Shown: positions 63,776 to 64,000 of the stretch, in pieces | How positions within the stretch are numbered: the stretch's first letter is position 1 | Layout of the letters: the number at the start of each line of letters is the position of its first letter | Source: Allobosea sp. Leaf344 | GTDB taxonomy: Bacteria; Pseudomonadota; Alphaproteobacteria; Rhizobiales; Beijerinckiaceae | Direction: 5' to 3' | Assembly: GCF_001426225.1 (NCBI RefSeq) | Contig: NZ_LMRT01000014.1 | Location: 1,004,327 to 1,068,326 of the forward strand | DNA length: 64,000 nucleotides | Program-made: the position numbers and the translations under genes | Notes under the pieces: model-generated | What the model was told of the DNA's origin: nothing | What the model saw: the letters and a program-made list of their open reading frames with translations, nothing else | Databases searched by the model: none

Positions 63776-64000
63776 TCACTCGTCCGGCGCATCGACGATC
63801 GGATCGTAGCGCTCATCCTCGAAGCCGAGCAGGTTCCAGGATTGGCGCATATGCGGCGGCAGCGGCGCGCTGACATCGATCGTGCCCTTGCCGCGCGGAT
63901 GCGGCAGCACGATGCGGCGGGCCAGGAGATGCAGCTTGTTCTGGATGCCGCCGGGCAGTTCCCAGTTCTGGATGTTGAAATATTTGGGATCGCCGACGAT
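63776..64000 (-). CDS. RluA/RluC-type pseudouridine synthase, C-terminal part (cut by window)
   Basis: The last 74 residues of a pseudouridine synthase. They start with IVGDPKYF, the conserved GDxxY segment after the catalytic domain, continue with NKLHLLARRI and LPHPRGKGTIDVSAPLPPHM, and end at an acidic tail. The 5' part lies outside the window. The family modifies uridine in 23S rRNA. Confidence 0.85.
   Translation of the reverse strand: MVGDPKYFNIQNWELPGGIQNKLHLLARRIVLPHPRGKGTIDVSAPLPPHMRQSWNLLGFEDERYDPIVDAPDE

Overview
This 64 kb window is GC-rich chromosomal DNA of an alphaproteobacterium, most likely a member of the Hyphomicrobiales (Rhizobiales) close to Bosea or Methylobacterium. 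The pointers are the tatABC-scpB-scpA-nagZ-SPOR-argS-dgt-erpA gene block, an HWE-type sensor kinase, a polyhydroxybutyrate phasin, an NDUFS4-like complex I protein, DUF1489, DUF599 and DUF3253 proteins, and exact copies of the alphaproteobacterial EcfG stress promoter. The genus is an inference. No insertion sequence, phage, integrase or CRISPR array was seen. Most of the window is housekeeping or metabolic DNA.

Region 1 (about 1-6000) looks accessory and stress-related: a stand-alone LigD-type DNA ligase, a DUF1993 protein, several small unknown proteins, a single-domain response regulator convergent with an HWE histidine kinase, and a small DksA-type zinc-finger protein. Two of the small genes have exact GGAAC-N16-CGTT promoters and the ligase has a one-mismatch version. 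Region 2 (5800-6420) holds tRNA-Arg(TCT), the NDUFS4-like gene and tRNA-Pro(TGG). Region 3 (6500-12600) holds a DUF192 protein, a large exported unknown protein and a surface-glycan set (acetyltransferase, methyltransferase, acyltransferase, glycosyltransferase).

Region 4 (12700-29100) is the conserved core: two lipoproteins, aspS, rnd, tatCBA, scpBA, nagZ, a SPOR protein, argS, dgt and erpA. Two lone transporter parts are placed within it: an ABC ATPase between scpB and tatA, and a TRAP binding protein between nagZ and the SPOR gene. Region 5 (29200-41600) holds a double cold-shock protein, a LysE exporter with a small PAS protein, a sirtuin, an aminotransferase, a UxaA-family dehydratase, a phasin under a probable PhaR-type operator, a D,D-carboxypeptidase with a SPOR domain, a membrane J-protein overlapping a VWA protein, panC and an SDR.

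Region 6 (41600-55400) carries three leucine-degradation genes (both methylcrotonyl-CoA carboxylase subunits and isovaleryl-CoA dehydrogenase), lipB, a lone FliN-like protein, tRNA-Leu(GAG), mgtE, tandem GH25 lysozymes and a CorA/ZntB-type transporter. Region 7 (55400-64000) holds a rhodanese, several small conserved proteins, a YdcF-type protein, an LprI-like protein, a glutathione S-transferase, a biotin-dependent propionyl-CoA carboxylase alpha subunit, a HAD phosphatase, a protein with three PsiF-like repeats and the 3' end of a pseudouridine synthase gene. The window shows no obvious new multi-gene defence or biosynthetic system. The best leads are the EcfG-promoted locus, the phasin operator, the VWA/J-protein pair and the two orphan transporter parts.
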